From JAEXOD01 sp964652025 (lineage in GTDB: Bacteria; Bacteroidota; Ignavibacteria; Ignavibacteriales; Melioribacteraceae), in contig CAZYZX010000001.1 in assembly GCA_964652025.1 (NCBI GenBank), positions 372,001-436,000 on the forward strand: a stretch of DNA of 64,000 nt, read 5' to 3'. Made by a program: the position numbers and the translations under genes. This document shows, piece after piece, positions 1-7,729 of this stretch. Numbering within the stretch: position 1 is the first letter of the stretch; every line of letters starts with the position of its first letter. A model generated the notes under the pieces. The model was given only the letters and a program-made list of their open reading frames with translations. It did not search any database and was not told where the DNA came from.

Positions 1-2
1 AA

Positions 3-1694
3 GACGGAATGACAATTCTTGATGCTGCAAAATCTGTTGGGATAAAAATTCCAACTTTATGTCATATGAAAAATTTATTTCCTTCTGGAGCTTGCAGAAT
101 ATGCGTTTGTGAAGTAGAAGGAATGCGAGGATTAGTTCCTAGCTGTGCTTATCCTGTTAGTGAAGGTATGAATGTACAAACTAATAGTCCTAGAGTAAGA
201 AGAGCTAGAAAAACTATTGTAGAATTATTAATAGAAAACCATCCACAAGATTGTTTAATTTGTGTAAGGAACAAAAACTGCGAATTGCAAGATTTATCTG
301 AACAATACGGAATAAGAGAGCATAGGTATGCTGGAGAAAAGAAGGACCATGCAATAGATATATCAAGTGCTTCAATGGAAAGAGATCCTGCAAAGTGCAT
401 TTTATGTGGTAGATGTGTAAGAACATGTAATGAAATTCAAAAAATTGGTGCAATTGATTTTACAAATAGAGGATTTAGAAGCAATGTTACAACTCCTTTT
501 AATAAAGGATTAAATATTAGTGATTGTATTTTATGTGGTCAGTGTATTTTAGTTTGCCCAACAGCAGCACTAAGAGAAAAAAGCCATTTAAAGGAAGTAC
601 AAAATGCACTTAATAACCGTAATAAGTTTTGTGTTGTGCAAGTGGCTCCTGCAGTAAGAGCAACAATAGGCGAGGAATTTAACTTACCTTTAGGTACAAA
701 TGTAACAGGGCAAATAGTAACAGGATTAAGAAGATTAGGTTTTAAGAGGGTATTTGATACTAACTTTTCAGCAGATTTAACGATTATGGAAGAAGCTACA
801 GAATTTATAAAAAGAGTTAGTACAAATGGTACACTACCAATGTTTACAAGTTGCTGCCCAGGTTGGGTTAAGTTTATAGAAATGAACGAACCAGAGTTAT
901 TGGCTCATGTTTCAACTTGTAAATCTCCACATGAAATGGAAGGTGCTATATTAAAAACATATTATGCTAGAAAGCTTGGTGTAAAACCAGAAGATATGTT
1001 TGTTGTATCGATAATGCCTTGCACGGTTAAAAAGTTTGAATCAGCAAGACCTGAATTATCAGAAGAGCATATTCCTGATGTAGACGCTGTTTTAACGACA
1101 CGTGAATTAGTAAGATTATTCAAAATAGCAGGTATAGATTTTAATGATTTACCTGAAGATAAATTTGACGATCCGTTAGGAGAAGCAACGGGAGCAGCAG
1201 CAATATTTGGAACATCTGGCGGTGTTATGGAAGCAGCGGTTAGAACAGCTTACTTTAAATTAACTGGTAAAAATTTAGAAAATTTAGAGTTAGCAGAAAT
1301 TCGTGGAAACGAAGGACTAAAAGAAGCTACACTAAATATAAATGGTACTGAAATTAATATTGCTGTTGTAAATGGTATAGGCAATGTTAGAGGCGTTTTG
1401 GAAAATATTAAAAACGGAACAAATAAGTACCATTTTATAGAGGTTATGGCTTGCCCGGGTGGATGTATTAACGGCGGTGGTCAACCAATACATCAAAAAC
1501 CAGAAAAAATTAAAAAACGTGTGCAAGTTTTATATGATATAGATGCTAAAGCAAAGTCAAGACTATCACATGAAAATGAATCTGTGCTAAAATTATATAA
1601 AGAATTTTTAGGGGAGCCAAATAGTCACAAGGCTCATGAAATTTTGCATACAGAGTATATTAATCGAAAGGAAATATTAAATATACAAAAATAA
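3..1694 (+). CDS. hydA: [FeFe]-hydrogenase catalytic subunit, M3-type (5' end cut by window edge)
   Basis: Catalytic [FeFe]-hydrogenase subunit, forming or consuming H2 in the cytoplasm. Counting from the Met at base 9, a plant-type [2Fe-2S] domain has Cys18, 29, 32 and 46. A His78/Cys82/Cys85/Cys91 [4Fe-4S] site follows, then two CxxCxxCxxxC ferredoxin motifs (CILCGRCVRTC, CILCGQCILVC). The H-domain shows all three signatures: TSCCPGW, MPCTVKKFE and MACPGGCINGGGQP. A small-subunit-like tail (HENESVLKLYKEFL) ends the protein. The frame stays open upstream of the Met (Asp-Gly precede it) and the [2Fe-2S] fold needs a few more N-terminal residues, so the true start lies just outside the window. 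The next gene starts one base after the stop, so the sensor kinase is probably co-transcribed. A paralogue lies at 7719-9638. Confidence 0.95.
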   Translation, partial: DGMTILDAAKSVGIKIPTLCHMKNLFPSGACRICVCEVEGMRGLVPSCAYPVSEGMNVQTNSPRVRRARKTIVELLIENHPQDCLICVRNKNCELQDLSEQYGIREHRYAGEKKDHAIDISSASMERDPAKCILCGRCVRTCNEIQKIGAIDFTNRGFRSNVTTPFNKGLNISDCILCGQCILVCPTAALREKSHLKEVQNALNNRNKFCVVQVAPAVRATIGEEFNLPLGTNVTGQIVTGLRRLGFKRVFDTNFSADLTIMEEATEFIKRVSTNGTLPMFTSCCPGWVKFIEMNEPELLAHVSTCKSPHEMEGAILKTYYARKLGVKPEDMFVVSIMPCTVKKFESARPELSEEHIPDVDAVLTTRELVRLFKIAGIDFNDLPEDKFDDPLGEATGAAAIFGTSGGVMEAAVRTAYFKLTGKNLENLELAEIRGNEGLKEATLNINGTEINIAVVNGIGNVRGVLENIKNGTNKYHFIEVMACPGGCINGGGQPIHQKPEKIKKRVQVLYDIDAKAKSRLSHENESVLKLYKEFLGEPNSHKAHEILHTEYINRKEILNIQK

Positions 1695-1695
1695 T

Positions 1696-3687
1696 ATGCA
1701 AAGTGGAATAGTAAGTACCATAGTAAAAAATTGTCGCAGATGTTACTCCTGCATTCGTGAATGCCCTGCTAGTGCAATAAGAGTAGTTGGTGGACAAGCA
1801 GTTGTTGTAACGGAGCGATGTATAAGTTGTGGACATTGTGTTAAAGTATGTTCACAACATGCAAAGATGATACTTAGTGATTCCGAATTTGTAGTAAATG
1901 AACTTTTACCAACCGGGAAAGCTTTTGCAATTGTAGCACCTTCTTTTGCGGCGGCTTTCCCGGATAATTACTTTAAATTTATAACAGGCTTAAAGGCATT
2001 AGGATTTAGTAAAGTAGCTGAAACAGCCTTTGGAGCTGATTTAGTAAGTAGGGAGTACAATAAAATATTTGAATCTAAGGGTGATAAAACTATAATTAGT
2101 TCATCATGTCCTGCTGTTTATAATTTTATTGAAAAATATTATACTAAATTAATTCCGATGTTAGCAGAAGTTGTATCCCCAATGATAGCAATGGGAAAAT
2201 ATATTAAAGAAAATTATGGATACGATGTGCCAGTTGTTTTTATTGGACCTTGTGTTGCCAAAAAAAGTGAATATGATGATTGGGGTGTAGAAGGTGCTAT
2301 TGATGCAGTTCTAACTTTTCACGAAATCTCGGAATTGTTTAATCAATATAATATCGATTTAGATATTTTAGAAAATTCTAATTTTGATCCACCTTATGCA
2401 AATTTAGGTAAGTCCTATGCATTACCAGGTGGATTATTAAAAACAGCTGATATCCCGGCAGATATTTTGGCAAAAGAAATAATAATTGTTGAAGGAAAAG
2501 ATAAAGTTGTACAAGTTATTAATGATATTGCTGAAGAGCGAATAAAATCTAAATTTGTTGATATATTATTTTGTGAAGGTTGCATAAGTGGTCCTGCAAT
2601 AGATAACAATTTAAATTATTATAGTAGGCGAGAAAAAGTAATTGAATATGTAGAAAGGCATATTAATTTTTTGGATAAAAACGTTTGGAAAAGCGAAATA
2701 TATAATAGCAGAAATATTGATTTAAGTAGAAGATTTTACGATAAAAATCAACGTAGACCAATGCCAAGCGAGGCAAAAATTAAAGAAATATTAGCCAAAA
2801 CAAATAAATTTAATAAATCTGATGAATTAAATTGCGGTGCATGTGGATATAAAACTTGCAGAGATTATGCAATAGCTATAGCCAAAGACTTAGCAGAACC
2901 AGAAATGTGTTTGCCATATTTAATAGATAAACTTGAAAAAGCCTATACAGAATTAAAGGAAACACAAGATGCTTTAGCAGGAGCAGAAAAATTGGCATCT
3001 ATTGGTCAATTAGCTGCTGGTGTTGCACACGAAATAAATAATCCCTTAGGATCTATTATGTTATATGCTTCTATGTTAAAGCGTGATTTAGAAAAAAAGA
3101 CAATGGAACAACAAGGTGTAGAAGACCTAAAATTAATAATTGAAGAAGCAGTAAGGTGTAAAAATATAGTATCTAATTTATTAAATTTTGCAAGGCAAAG
3201 TAAATTAAATGTTACAAATCTTCACCTAATTGATTTAATTAATGAAGTTGTTAAAACAATTTTACTAAAACCAGAAAACCAAAATATTAATTTTGAACTA
3301 ATTGATAATACTAATAATTTAGAAATAGAAGGAGATAATGACCAACTTAAACAGGTATTTATTAACGTAATTAATAATGCTTGTGAAGCTATGGAAGAAG
3401 TTCAAAATAAAAGCTTAACTATAACAGTAGAAAGCAACACAAACGAAGTATATGTTAAAATTAAAGATACAGGTTGTGGAATTGTAGAAGAAAATATTAA
3501 AAAGCTTTTTACACCATTTTTTACAACAAAAAAAATGGGAAAAGGAACAGGTTTAGGTTTGGCTATTACGTATGGTATTATAAAAATGCATAGGGGAGAT
3601 ATAAAGGTTAAAAGTGTTATAAATGAAGGTACCGAATTTACAATTAAATTACCAATAAAAATAAGTAAATTAATTAGCATAGAATAA
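1696..3687 (+). CDS. Soluble sensor histidine kinase with ferredoxin and [FeFe]-hydrogenase-like H-cluster domain
   Basis: A 663-residue protein with no membrane segment. Residues 13-23 and 42-52 form two [4Fe-4S] ferredoxin motifs. Residues about 70-340 form a HydA-like domain with degenerate signatures: ISSSCPAV (Cys138), GPCVAKKSE (Cys186) and FCEGCISGP (Cys293, Cys296). Four potential cluster cysteines survive, but the first Cys of TSCCP is Ser and the last pair is CxxC, not CxxxC. Residues 380-405 match the CGxC-x4-C-x16-C [4Fe-4S] domain found in RnfB-like proteins. A short coiled coil leads to HisKA (His445 in GVAHEINNPLG) and a HATPase domain (NVINNACEAM, DTGCG, GKGTGLGLAI). It resembles the sensory hydrogenases of groups C/D, which are thought to sense H2 or redox state. 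Kinase function is secure; the ligand is inferred. It probably signals to the adjacent receivers. Confidence 0.88.
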   Translation: MQSGIVSTIVKNCRRCYSCIRECPASAIRVVGGQAVVVTERCISCGHCVKVCSQHAKMILSDSEFVVNELLPTGKAFAIVAPSFAAAFPDNYFKFITGLKALGFSKVAETAFGADLVSREYNKIFESKGDKTIISSSCPAVYNFIEKYYTKLIPMLAEVVSPMIAMGKYIKENYGYDVPVVFIGPCVAKKSEYDDWGVEGAIDAVLTFHEISELFNQYNIDLDILENSNFDPPYANLGKSYALPGGLLKTADIPADILAKEIIIVEGKDKVVQVINDIAEERIKSKFVDILFCEGCISGPAIDNNLNYYSRREKVIEYVERHINFLDKNVWKSEIYNSRNIDLSRRFYDKNQRRPMPSEAKIKEILAKTNKFNKSDELNCGACGYKTCRDYAIAIAKDLAEPEMCLPYLIDKLEKAYTELKETQDALAGAEKLASIGQLAAGVAHEINNPLGSIMLYASMLKRDLEKKTMEQQGVEDLKLIIEEAVRCKNIVSNLLNFARQSKLNVTNLHLIDLINEVVKTILLKPENQNINFELIDNTNNLEIEGDNDQLKQVFINVINNACEAMEEVQNKSLTITVESNTNEVYVKIKDTGCGIVEENIKKLFTPFFTTKKMGKGTGLGLAITYGIIKMHRGDIKVKSVINEGTEFTIKLPIKISKLISIE

Positions 3688-3699
3688 GTAGGAGCTAAA

Positions 3700-4098
3700 A
3701 TGGAAATTACCGAAAAATTTAAGAAAATTTTGTTAGTTGATGACGATATTGATTTATTAGAGCAAAACAAACTTTTATTAGAAGCAAAAGGATTTACTGT
3801 TGTTACAGCCGAAAGCGGAGAAGAAGGATATAATGTATTTTTAAATGAAAAGCCAGATGCATGCATAGTAGATTTAATTATGGAACAGCATGATAGTGGT
3901 TTTATTTTATGTCATAGAATTAAAAGAACTGAACATGGTAAAAAAATTCCTGTTTTTATGCTAACATCGGCTACTTATGAAACAGGGTTTAAGTTTAGTT
4001 CTGCTACAGATGAAGAAAAAGAATGGATTAAATGTGATGGGTTATTAAATAAACCTGTTGTTGTAGAAGAATTAATTTCAAAATTAGAAAATTTTTAA
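3700..4098 (+). CDS. Stand-alone response-regulator receiver (CheY-like)
   Basis: A 132-residue single REC domain with acidic pocket LVDDD, phospho-acceptor Asp in CIVDLIM, Thr in MLTSAT and Lys in LNKPV. No output domain follows. The beta4-alpha4 loop is enlarged (ETGFKFSSATDEEKEW), and the receiver at 5658-6029 has a comparable GFQYGSGE segment, so the two look like paralogues. The start is set by the Shine-Dalgarno sequence TAGGAG a few bases upstream, and the gene lies 12 bases after the sensor kinase. Its likely partner is that kinase or the hybrid kinase downstream. It may be a phosphotransfer intermediate or act by protein contact; the target is not visible here. Confidence 0.9.
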   Translation: MEITEKFKKILLVDDDIDLLEQNKLLLEAKGFTVVTAESGEEGYNVFLNEKPDACIVDLIMEQHDSGFILCHRIKRTEHGKKIPVFMLTSATYETGFKFSSATDEEKEWIKCDGLLNKPVVVEELISKLENF

Positions 4099-4121
4099 AT
4101 TTTTAGCTTTTTTTTTATTTA

Positions 4122-4166
4122 AAACATTAATATCTTAAGATATTAAAATCTTATTTATTAATGTTT
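4122..4166. repeat. Nested inverted repeats between the receiver and hybrid-kinase genes
   Basis: Bases 4127-4146 are a perfect 20-base palindrome (TTAATATCTTAAGATATTAA). It overlaps the left arm of a second inverted repeat, AAACATTAA at 4122-4130 and TTAATGTTT at 4158-4166. The block fills most of the gap just before the hybrid kinase start at 4172, so it could be an operator, an mRNA processing hairpin or a weak terminator. Palindromes are common by chance in AT-rich DNA, but a perfect 20-mer is less so. Function is not known. Confidence 0.5.
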
Positions 4167-4171
4167 GAAAT

Positions 4172-5641
4172 ATGGCTAAAATTTTGATTGTTGATGATGA
4201 AAAAGGACTCCGATTAGGTACCAAAAGGTTACTTGAATCGGAGGGCTTTATAGTAGAGACCGCTGAAAATGGAACTGAGGGTATTGCAAAAGGTACTGCT
4301 GAAGAATTTGATTTAGCAGTAATTGATTTAAAAATGCCAGATATTGATGGGCTAGAAGTTTTACAGTCTATCAAATCAAAATTTCCTAATACTGTTTGTT
4401 TTATTGCTACAGCTTTTGCAAGTATTGATACTGCAATTGAATCCACTAGATTAGGTGCATATAATTACATTCCAAAACCTTTTACACCAGAAGAAATCTT
4501 ACACCATTTAGATATTGGTTACAAGCACCGTAAACTTTTGCTTGAAGCCGAAAAATTAAGAAAAGAAAGAGAGGAAAGTTTACTTGAGATTAATTTTGAA
4601 AAAAGTAGACTGAGAACAATTATTAATAATATTAATGAAGGTGTTCTTGTTATTAATACTAACGGAGAATTAGCATATTTCAATAATGCTGCTCTAAAGA
4701 ATTTAGATAATTCTGATTTAAAAATAGGTAGTTATATTTTAGATGTAATTCCTAAAGAGATACGTGAATTAATAAATAAATATCTTAATTCTTCAGTTAT
4801 TAATACAAAGTCTTATTCAACTCAAGTAGAAATTAAACCAAATTATCAGCTTGTAATAGAAGCAAATTGTTCACCAATAATTGATGAAAAAGATAATAAA
4901 ATTTCTGGAATAGTAGTAGTATTACGAAATATTACAGAATTCAAAAAAATTGAGATGATAAAATCACAATTTGTTTCTATGGTTGCTCATGAACTTAAAA
5001 CACCAATAGCAGCTGTTCAAGGATTTTTAAAGATAATAATGGATGAAACTTTAAATGTTTCTTACGAACAGCAAAGGGAATATATTTCTCGCTCAATAAT
5101 AAGACTTAAAAGTCTTTTAGACTTAGTGAATGATTTGTTAGATATTAGCAGAATGGAAATGAAGACTAAGCAGAGAGAAATAGAGAAATTGGATCTAGTA
5201 GAATTAATAAATTCAACCATACAGTTTTTAGAAATAGAATTAGCTAAAAAAGCGGTTGTAGTAAATAAGAATTATGAAAAAGAGCACATATATTTTTATG
5301 GTGATCAAAACGAGATTACAAGATTGTTTACAAATATTTTAAGTAATTCTATAAAATATAATAAAGACAAAGGATTGATAACAGTAAAGATATATCATTC
5401 TACAAATTACGTAGTAATAGAAATTAGTGATACAGGAATAGGCATGAAGCCAGAAGAGAAGGCAAAATTATTTCAAGAGTTTTTTAGGGCAAAAAACGAA
5501 TATACAAGAGGAGTTAGTGGTACAGGTTTAGGACTAACAATAGTAAAAAGAATTGTAGATGCATATCATGGAAAAATAGAAGTAGAAAGCGAATTTGGAA
5601 AGGGAACAACATTTAAAATACAACTTCCAATTAATAACTAA
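4172..5641 (+). CDS. Hybrid receiver-PAS-histidine kinase
   Basis: A 489-residue cytoplasmic protein. The N-terminal REC domain (about 1-120) has VDDEKG, acceptor Asp in VIDLKMPDIDG, Thr in IATAFAS and Lys in IPKPF. A charged helical linker (about 121-150) follows, then a PAS domain (about 150-255), HisKA with His in MVAHELKTPIAAVQGF, and HATPase (NILSNSIKYN, DTGIGM, GTGLGLTIV). Having the receiver first and the kinase last means it can be phosphorylated by another kinase and in turn control its own kinase. That places it in the middle of a relay between the sensor at 1696-3687 and the receiver directly downstream. It has no DNA-binding domain and no membrane anchor. What the PAS domain binds cannot be read from the sequence. 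Confidence 0.9.
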   Translation: MAKILIVDDEKGLRLGTKRLLESEGFIVETAENGTEGIAKGTAEEFDLAVIDLKMPDIDGLEVLQSIKSKFPNTVCFIATAFASIDTAIESTRLGAYNYIPKPFTPEEILHHLDIGYKHRKLLLEAEKLRKEREESLLEINFEKSRLRTIINNINEGVLVINTNGELAYFNNAALKNLDNSDLKIGSYILDVIPKEIRELINKYLNSSVINTKSYSTQVEIKPNYQLVIEANCSPIIDEKDNKISGIVVVLRNITEFKKIEMIKSQFVSMVAHELKTPIAAVQGFLKIIMDETLNVSYEQQREYISRSIIRLKSLLDLVNDLLDISRMEMKTKQREIEKLDLVELINSTIQFLEIELAKKAVVVNKNYEKEHIYFYGDQNEITRLFTNILSNSIKYNKDKGLITVKIYHSTNYVVIEISDTGIGMKPEEKAKLFQEFFRAKNEYTRGVSGTGLGLTIVKRIVDAYHGKIEVESEFGKGTTFKIQLPINN

Positions 5642-5657
5642 GAAAACAGGAGTAATT

Positions 5658-6029
5658 ATGGCATTAATAGCTATTATTGATGATGATATGGATATTATTG
5701 AAGCTACAAGCTTGGTTCTAAAATCCAAGGGCTATAGCGTTGTAACTGCAAATAATCCAGATGATGGATATGCTATTGTTAAGGAAAATAACCCAAGTCT
5801 TATTATCCTTGATGTAATGATGGATGAACCAGATGATGGTTTCTTTTTAGCACAAAAGTTTCGTAGAGAGGGAATTAAAACTCCAATACTAATGTATACT
5901 TCAGTTTCAAAGGCAATAGGTTTCCAATATGGTAGTGGGGAAATGGTGCCTGTAGATGATTTTGTAGAAAAACCAATATCTCCAGAGCAATTAGTAAATA
6001 AAGTTGAAAACCTTTTATCCAAGAGTTAG
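5658..6029 (+). CDS. Stand-alone response-regulator receiver (CheY-like)
   Basis: A 123-residue REC domain with IIDDD, acceptor Asp in LILDVMM, Thr/Ser in MYTSVS and Lys in VEKPI. No output domain. I placed the start at the ATG at 5658 because ACAGGAG lies a few bases upstream and the REC fold begins at once. A longer reading from 5595 would overlap the kinase gene and add residues of no REC type. It is related to the receiver at 3700-4098, sharing VVTA, GYxxV and GF-x-aromatic features. It sits between the hybrid kinase and hydC, which suggests a role in hydrogenase control by direct contact or relay. Confidence 0.88.
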   Translation: MALIAIIDDDMDIIEATSLVLKSKGYSVVTANNPDDGYAIVKENNPSLIILDVMMDEPDDGFFLAQKFRREGIKTPILMYTSVSKAIGFQYGSGEMVPVDDFVEKPISPEQLVNKVENLLSKS

Positions 6030-6039
6030 GAGCTAAAAT

Positions 6040-6513
6040 ATGTTAGTATTAGAAAAAAATTCGTTAACTGAAGAAATCGAAAAGCTTGTAGAAAAATATG
6101 GCAATAAACGCAGTGCATTATTACCGATTTTACAAGAAATTCAATTAAAACATAGTTATATTTCAGATTTTGTACAACAAGAAGTTGCAAGATTATTAGA
6201 CATTCACCCTGTAGAAGTTTATAGTGTAATTTCGTTTTATGCTTTTTTAAATAGTTCACCTAAAGGAAGAAATATTGTAAGATTGTGTCAAACGATAACA
6301 TGCGATATGCATGGTAAAGACGCAGTTGCAAAAGCTATTGAAAGAGAATTAGGTATTAAGTTTGGTGAAACATCAAAAGATAAAAAGTTTACTTTGGAAT
6401 ATGCAAATTGCTTGGGAATGTGCGACCAAGGTCCAGCAATGTTAGTAAATGATAAGGTGTTTACCAAACTTACACCAGAAAAAGCTGTAGAAATTTTAAA
6501 TAATATTAAATAG
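6040..6513 (+). CDS. hydC: NADH-linked hydrogenase subunit HydC (NuoE-like, thioredoxin-fold [2Fe-2S])
   Basis: A 157-residue NuoE-family protein with an N-terminal helical bundle and a thioredoxin-like [2Fe-2S] domain. The ligands are C-x4-C (LCQTITCDMHG) and C-x3-C (CLGMCDQGP). The middle keeps the family motif HPVEVYSVISFYAF. In trimeric hydrogenases this subunit sits beside the flavin subunit and helps pass electrons from NADH. Length is normal. AGGAG upstream fixes the ATG, in a context (TAGGAGCTAAAAT) identical to the one before the receiver at 3700. hydB follows after 7 bases, so the two are translated together. Confidence 0.93.
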   Translation: MLVLEKNSLTEEIEKLVEKYGNKRSALLPILQEIQLKHSYISDFVQQEVARLLDIHPVEVYSVISFYAFLNSSPKGRNIVRLCQTITCDMHGKDAVAKAIERELGIKFGETSKDKKFTLEYANCLGMCDQGPAMLVNDKVFTKLTPEKAVEILNNIK

Positions 6514-6520
6514 GTGAATT

Positions 6521-7729
6521 ATGGAAATTAAAGAAAAAACTCGCAAAGGTCCAGTGATTTTTTCAGAATATAAACAAGGGGATGCTATTAAAAAAATATT
6601 GACCATGTCTCGTGAAGATATTCTATTTGAATTAAAAGAATCAAAATTAAAAGGGCGTGGTGGAGCAGGGTTTCCAACGGCTACAAAATGGATGTTAACG
6701 GCTGCGGCTAAAAGTGATAAAAAATATGTAATTTGTAATGCAGATGAAGGCGAACCAGGAACATTTAAAGACAGAGTTCTTTTGCAAGAGTATCCTGAAC
6801 TTCTTTTTGATGGAATGGTTGTAGCTGGATATGTTATTGGTAGCGATGAAGGAATAGTTTATTTACGTGGTGAATACCAATACATGTATAACGATTTACT
6901 TAAGTTTTTGGATGAAATGAGAGGACTTAACTTATTAGGCAAAAATATTTTAGGTAAGACTGGCTTTGATTTTGATATAACAATTAGATTAGGTTCTGGT
7001 GCATATGTTTGCGGTGAAGAAACAGCGTTAATCGAGTCCTTAGAAGGACATAGAGGTGAAGCTAGAAACAGACCGCCTTTTCCAGTTAATACTGGTTTTA
7101 TGGGTAAACCTACAACAGTTAATAACGTAGAAACTTTATGTGCTGCAGCACATATTACCGTAAAAGGTGGAAAATGGTTTAGAGAGCATGGTACAGATAA
7201 ATCAACTGGTTCTAAATTACTTTCTATAAGTGGTGATTGTAATAAGCCAGGTGTTTACGAGCTTCCTTTTGGTACAAAAATTAATGAATTATTAGATATT
7301 GTTGAAGCAAAAAATACAAAAGCTGTTCAAATTGGTGGAGCAAGCGGTGTATGTATTCCAAAAAGTCAATTTGATAGAACAATTGCTTACGAAGATGTTG
7401 CTACGGGTGGTAGTATTATGATTTTTGATGAAAGTAGGAGCATGATTAAGATATTGAAAAACTTTATGGAATTTTTCGTTGAAGAATCTTGCGGACAGTG
7501 TACACCTTGTAGAATAGGAAATGTAAAATTATTAGAAGGTGTAGAAATGATAGAAAAAAATAATTACACCTTTTCTTATATAAACAAATTAAAAGAATTA
7601 GGAAAAACTATGCAGATTGCTTCTAAATGTGGTTTGGGTCAATCTTCACCTAATTCGTTTATTTCTATTTTAGAAAACTTTAAAGATGAAATTTTTAACA
7701 ATAGTAATGGAGGTAGAAATGGAAACTAA
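6521..7729 (+). CDS. hydB: NADH-binding flavoprotein subunit HydB (NuoF-like, short form)
   Basis: A 402-residue NuoF-family subunit binding FMN, NADH and one [4Fe-4S] cluster. Visible motifs are GRGGAGFPTATKW (FMN), CNADEGEPGTFKDR (NADH), GAYVCGEETALIESLEGH, and the cluster ligands ESCGQCTPCRIG with a later Cys in KCGLG. It accepts hydride from NADH and feeds electrons toward HydA. Unlike HydB/HndC of bifurcating enzymes it has neither the N-terminal thioredoxin-like [2Fe-2S] domain nor the C-terminal two-[4Fe-4S] ferredoxin tail. Both gene ends are firm: RBS AGGTGA before the ATG, and the stop lies inside the start region of hydA. This suggests a simpler, possibly non-bifurcating complex. 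Confidence 0.93.
   Translation: MEIKEKTRKGPVIFSEYKQGDAIKKILTMSREDILFELKESKLKGRGGAGFPTATKWMLTAAAKSDKKYVICNADEGEPGTFKDRVLLQEYPELLFDGMVVAGYVIGSDEGIVYLRGEYQYMYNDLLKFLDEMRGLNLLGKNILGKTGFDFDITIRLGSGAYVCGEETALIESLEGHRGEARNRPPFPVNTGFMGKPTTVNNVETLCAAAHITVKGGKWFREHGTDKSTGSKLLSISGDCNKPGVYELPFGTKINELLDIVEAKNTKAVQIGGASGVCIPKSQFDRTIAYEDVATGGSIMIFDESRSMIKILKNFMEFFVEESCGQCTPCRIGNVKLLEGVEMIEKNNYTFSYINKLKELGKTMQIASKCGLGQSSPNSFISILENFKDEIFNNSNGGRNGN

Noticed and set aside
3402..3866. A 154-codon open frame on the minus strand
   Set aside because: It lies opposite the ATPase domain of the sensor kinase and the start of the receiver gene, both well supported. It has no family motif or ribosome-binding site, and long antisense frames are common opposite AT-rich genes.
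6521..7729. Possible frameshift or truncation of hydB
   Set aside because: The short length first suggested a broken gene, but hydC and hydA abut both ends with good ribosome-binding sites and the NuoF core is complete, so it is a short form, not a pseudogene.
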